Origin: Actinoallomurus spadix
Lineage (GTDB): Bacteria; Actinomycetota; Actinomycetes; Streptosporangiales; Streptosporangiaceae
DNA length: 64,000 bases
Assembly (NCBI RefSeq): GCF_024055725.1
Contig: NZ_JAMXMX010000003.1
Span: 124,001 to 188,000, forward strand
Direction: 5' to 3'
Shown: piece after piece, positions 61,070-64,000 of the stretch
Layout: each line of letters opens with the position of its first letter
Position numbering within the stretch: the stretch's first letter is position 1
Made by a program: the position numbers and the translations under genes
Notes under the pieces: generated by a model
What the model was told of the DNA's origin: nothing
The model's input: only the letters and a program-made list of their open reading frames with translations
The model's database searches: none

Positions 61070-61095
61070 GATTCTGGCACCGGATTCTGACACCT
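61070..61095 (+). repeat. Tandem 13-bp repeat in a divergent promoter
   Basis: GGATTCTGGCACC (61070-61082) is followed at once by GGATTCTGACACC (61083-61095). It lies between paralogue A and the polyamine synthase gene; TACGCT follows about ten bases before the ATG at 61110. Confidence 0.75.
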
Positions 61096-61109
61096 CTACG
61101 CTGGACGGC

Positions 61110-62633
61110 ATGTCTGAGGTGCCCGAGGAAGCCGCGCGACTCGTCGAGGGCGTCGGTGCCCGCCGCCTGCGCCATGCCCTCGCTCTGCTGACCGGCGACC
61201 GCACATGGGACGCCGACGCGCTCGTCCGGGCGACCGCCGCGCCCCGCCGGGCGATCGACGCGCTGCTCACCGCGCTCGGCGACGACCTGGATGACGGCCG
61301 GATCCGCCGCGACCGGGTCGACGCCTACCGGCCCCTGGCCGCCCCGCCGGTCATCGCCGACCCCGTCGCCCACCTCCTCCCCGGCCACGCCGAGGCCGTC
61401 GCCACCATGGCGGAGCTGGTCGCGGCCGCGCCCCGCGCCCGCATCGCGCTGGACCACGTCGCGGCGACCGCCGAGACGGCCGTACGACGGGCACTGCTGC
61501 TCGGCGCCCGGTTCTGGCTCGGCTCCGCCCGGCTGCTGTGCGTCGGCGACCACGACCTCACGTCCCTCGCGGTCGCGCTGACCCACCCCGGCGTCGAGAT
61601 CACCGTGGTCGACATCGACGACCGCATCCTGGAGTTCATCGGCGAGGAGGCCGCCCGGCGCGGCCTGCCGATCCACTGCCGGTTCGCCGACCTACGGCTC
61701 GGACTGCCACCCGGCGCGCGCGAGTGGGCCGACCTCGTCTTCACCGACCCGCCGTACACCCCGGACGGCGTCGCGCTGTTCACCCGGCGCGGCCTGGAGG
61801 GCCTGCGAGACCGCGACTCCGGACGGATCCTCGTCGCGTACGGCGCCAGCGAGGGGACCCCGGCGCTTGCGCTCAAGGTCCAGGAGGCCCTCGGGCCGCT
61901 GCACCTGGCGTACGAAGCGATCTGGCCGGACTTCAACCGCTACGACGGAGCCCCGGCGATCGGCTCTGCCAGTGACCTGTACGTCCTGCGCCCCACCAGC
62001 CGCACCTGGAAGGCGCTGGGACCCGCCGCCGCGGGCACCCGGATCTACACGCAGGGACCGCAGGCCGTGGAGGCCCGGGAACGGCCCTTCGAGGCCACCG
62101 ACGCCGGCACCGCCGACCTGCTGGTCGGCGACTGGCCCAAGGGATTCGCGCCCGGCACTCCGCGCGTGCACCTGGCGACCTGGCTCGCCAAGCCGTACGC
62201 CGGCCGCACCGGGGACGTCGTCATCGCGCTGCCGGCCGGATACGACGCCCTGCTGCCCCGCGTGCTGCTCGCGTCCCGCGCCGAGCGGGTGCGCGTGCTC
62301 ACGCCCGCGGTGCTCCCCCGGGCCCTGAAGGGCGTCCTCTCGGCCGTGTACCACCTCAAGACGGCGTCCGGCGAGATCGCCGCCTCCCGGGTCGAGGCGC
62401 CCGGCGGGACGGGAGCCGTCCTCCGGCACATCCTCGACCGGCCGCACAACCGGATCGCGGGCTCCTGGCGCGAAGGTCTCATCCGGCACACCGCCGGCGA
62501 CCTGACCAAGAACCAGGCGCGCGCCCGGATCCAGGAGGCCGCCCCCTGGCTCGGCGACGCGACCGTACTCGACCTGCCCGCCCACCGGCTCGCCGGCCTC
62601 CCCGACCTGGTACGACGGACGCTCGGCGCCTGA
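61110..62633 (+). CDS. Bis-aminopropyl spermidine synthase-family protein
   Basis: 507 residues. An N-terminal helical/winged region (~1-110) precedes a Rossmann methyltransferase-like domain with LLCVGDHDLTSLAVAL (~148), EITVVDIDDRILEFI and FTDPPYTPDG (~213), matching the BpsA/DUF43 family that adds aminopropyl groups to make branched polyamines in thermophiles. A C-terminal ~190-residue extension (from ~310) is beyond the archaeal enzyme. In a probably mesophilic actinomycete the product may differ. TACGCT ten bases before ATG suggests leaderless expression. Paralogous membrane proteins flank it on both sides. Confidence 0.82.
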   Translation: MSEVPEEAARLVEGVGARRLRHALALLTGDRTWDADALVRATAAPRRAIDALLTALGDDLDDGRIRRDRVDAYRPLAAPPVIADPVAHLLPGHAEAVATMAELVAAAPRARIALDHVAATAETAVRRALLLGARFWLGSARLLCVGDHDLTSLAVALTHPGVEITVVDIDDRILEFIGEEAARRGLPIHCRFADLRLGLPPGAREWADLVFTDPPYTPDGVALFTRRGLEGLRDRDSGRILVAYGASEGTPALALKVQEALGPLHLAYEAIWPDFNRYDGAPAIGSASDLYVLRPTSRTWKALGPAAAGTRIYTQGPQAVEARERPFEATDAGTADLLVGDWPKGFAPGTPRVHLATWLAKPYAGRTGDVVIALPAGYDALLPRVLLASRAERVRVLTPAVLPRALKGVLSAVYHLKTASGEIAASRVEAPGGTGAVLRHILDRPHNRIAGSWREGLIRHTAGDLTKNQARARIQEAAPWLGDATVLDLPAHRLAGLPDLVRRTLGA

Positions 62634-62667
62634 CCCCGCCCGCCGGGCGGCCGGGGCGACGGGCGCG

Positions 62668-63942
62668 TCAGTCCTGCGTGCCCCTGTCGGCGACGCGCCC
62701 GACGATGGCGGGCGGAGGGCCGATCGTGACCAGCAGCGACACCAGCTTCGGATCCGTCTCACTTCCCGAACCGTCCGCGCGCCGTACCCAGGTGATCACC
62801 GCGTAGTGGCCCATCGCCACCCCGCGCGCCGTGCTGAACCCCTGGCCGTACGCCCCGTCCTGGTCCAGCGGGCGCACGAACCCGTCGCCGGTCTGCGGAT
62901 CCGCCGCCGCGACGAGCTTGTCGGCGGCCGTGGAGTCCGCCAGGTTGAAGATCGTCACCAGGGCCGAGAAGCCCTTGTCACCGTAGGCGGCGCGCGTCAC
63001 CTGCGTGCAGCCCGACCGCTGCAGCAGCTGAGCGAACGGCTGCCCCCACACGGCGTCGGCGCACCGAGCGTCCAGCTTGGACGCCTTCAGTTTCAAGGAC
63101 GCCCTGGCGTCCCGATCCGAGATCGTCTTCTTGTCGAAGACCTCGCCCGCGGTCAGGGGATGCGGGTCGGCGGTGCGCTTGGCGATCGGCGCGAACACCG
63201 CCGTGGAGGAGGCCGCGGAGTAGACCGATGGCAGCGGTCCGCCGGCGGGTGCGGCGGCCTGCTGCGGCCCGGACGGCTTCCGATCGTCGTGGAGCAGCAC
63301 CACCAGGCTCGCGACGACGATGAGCGCGACGACGATGATGACTCCGGCCGCACCGAAGTACGCGGCCGGCGGCACAGCGCCGGGGCCCCGCTCACCGCGT
63401 GCGGGGCGGGCCGGCAGCTTGATCGAGGGAAGCCGGAGCGACCGGCGTGACGGTCGCGGCTTCTCCTCCTCCGGATCAGGCTCCGTCTCCCAGCCGGGCG
63501 GCCGGCCGCCGTTCCACGCGGCGGGCTCCTGCCCCTCCCAGGCGGGAGGCCCCGCGCCGTCCGGCCCGGGCTGCGGCCCGTCCCAGGTGGGGGGCTGCCC
63601 GCCGTTCCAGACCGGCTGCTGGCCCTGCCCTGCCGGGGGCCGACCGTCGTTCCACGCGGGCGGCTGCTGCCCCTCCCCCGCCGGGGGCCGACCGTCGCTC
63701 CACGGCGGCTGCGGTCCCTCCCCCGCCGGGGGCGGTCCGCCGCTCCACGCGGGCGGCTGCTGCGCGTCCGTCCTCGGAGCGTGTCCGCCGTTCCACGCCG
63801 AAGCCGGCCCGGCACCCCACGGCCCGGGCGGCGCGCCGTACCCGTGGGGCGGCTGCGGAAGATCCCCCTCGGGGCTCTGCGGGGCGTCCTGGTCCGCGGC
63901 GTTGTCGGGCGCCGCGGACCGGCGGCGTGGACGCCTATGCAC
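62668..63942 (-). CDS. Proline-rich single-pass membrane protein, paralogue B
   Basis: 424 residues. The head (~25-165) contains about six degenerate repeats of the form QQPPAWNDGRPPAGEG, then a basic stretch, a membrane helix (AAGVIIVVALIVVASLVVLL, ~195-215) and an extracellular domain with Cys in DARCADAVWG and RSGCTQVTRAAY. This matches paralogue A over about 100 residues (CA-x-VWG...GCTQ..RAAY...VTIFNL). GTG 63942 overlaps the preceding gene's stop by 8 bases, so it is co-transcribed with it. It converges with the polyamine synthase gene. Function unknown. Confidence 0.8.
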   Translation of the reverse strand: MHRRPRRRSAAPDNAADQDAPQSPEGDLPQPPHGYGAPPGPWGAGPASAWNGGHAPRTDAQQPPAWSGGPPPAGEGPQPPWSDGRPPAGEGQQPPAWNDGRPPAGQGQQPVWNGGQPPTWDGPQPGPDGAGPPAWEGQEPAAWNGGRPPGWETEPDPEEEKPRPSRRSLRLPSIKLPARPARGERGPGAVPPAAYFGAAGVIIVVALIVVASLVVLLHDDRKPSGPQQAAAPAGGPLPSVYSAASSTAVFAPIAKRTADPHPLTAGEVFDKKTISDRDARASLKLKASKLDARCADAVWGQPFAQLLQRSGCTQVTRAAYGDKGFSALVTIFNLADSTAADKLVAAADPQTGDGFVRPLDQDGAYGQGFSTARGVAMGHYAVITWVRRADGSGSETDPKLVSLLVTIGPPPAIVGRVADRGTQD

Positions 63943-64000
63943 CGGCGAGGACGAGTCGTTCCCAGACGAAGTCGTCGGCCCGCTCGATGGCGATACTGGC
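63935..64000 (-). CDS. C-terminal end of an unidentified gene (cut by window edge)
   Basis: The last 21 codons read ASIAIERADDFVWERLVLAGA with TAG at 63937-63935. Codons end in G/C. It overlaps the start of paralogue B (GTGCATAG). Too short to identify. Confidence 0.65.
   Translation of the reverse strand, partial: ASIAIERADDFVWERLVLAGA

Overview
The window comes from a high-GC Gram-positive actinomycete, most likely of the Streptosporangiales/Thermomonosporaceae type. The evidence is near-saturated G/C at third codon positions, many GTG and TTG starts, Tat-exported proteins, a WhiB/Bld-era style XRE-DUF397 pair, and a housekeeping gene order (uvrB - coaE - rpsA - polA - liv operon - ANTAR regulator - pyk - gltD - gltB) that I recognise from Streptomyces and relatives. 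The family level is inference; the sequence does not fix the genus.

Layout. 1-6.1 kb: a cut-off coiled-coil protein, a proline iminopeptidase, an arginase-like enzyme and a compact acyl-CoA catabolic unit (thiolase-fold protein, DUF35 zinc-ribbon partner, nitronate monooxygenase-like flavoprotein) behind a palindromic operator. 6.3-9.2 kb: a large membrane protein that fuses a degenerate NTPase-like cytoplasmic part to an extracellular amino-acid-binding-type sensor. 9.3-20.4 kb: secreted SGNH esterase, cold-shock protein, AhpD-like protein, uvrB, a sensor kinase/response regulator divergent from an ABC exporter, and a secreted glycerophosphodiesterase. 20.4-26.1 kb: a minus-strand chain rpsA - membrane pseudo-EEP - GNAT - coaE - 42-codon ORF - PP2C, in which the small ORF is built by a 63-bp duplication. 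26.1-30.7 kb: polysaccharide deacetylase, polA, thioesterase. 30.7-31.7 kb: a candidate structured RNA with its own promoter, and a lipoprotein. 31.7-36.6 kb: livK-H-M-G-F branched-chain amino acid ABC importer. 36.9-40.3 kb: PdtaR-type ANTAR regulator, an odd short-variable-loop tRNA-Leu(CAA), a frameshifted HTH/LAGLIDADG gene, a small conserved-looking protein and pyk.

40.6-52.4 kb is accessory and visibly decaying: DJ-1/PfpI protein, Tat-exported phospholipase C with a Tat-exported YVTN propeller, then a run of broken genes (a frameshifted minus gene antisense to the propeller's tail, a prolyl oligopeptidase stump, a frameshifted XRE regulator, a DUF397/YceI chimera, an ECF sigma factor remnant) mixed with small intact genes. 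52.4-58.5 kb is gltD-gltB. 58.7-64 kb holds a lactate 2-monooxygenase-like flavoenzyme and a bis-aminopropyl-spermidine-synthase-type gene flanked by two paralogous proline-rich membrane proteins.

The most unusual items are the NTPase-like/sensor fusion (6290-9247), the structured RNA (about 30746-30862), the coaE-PP2C duplication ORF (21134-21262), the membrane protein with a dead EEP nuclease domain (22398-24410), the tRNA-Leu lacking a long variable arm (37616-37689), and the paralogue pair bracketing the polyamine synthase gene.
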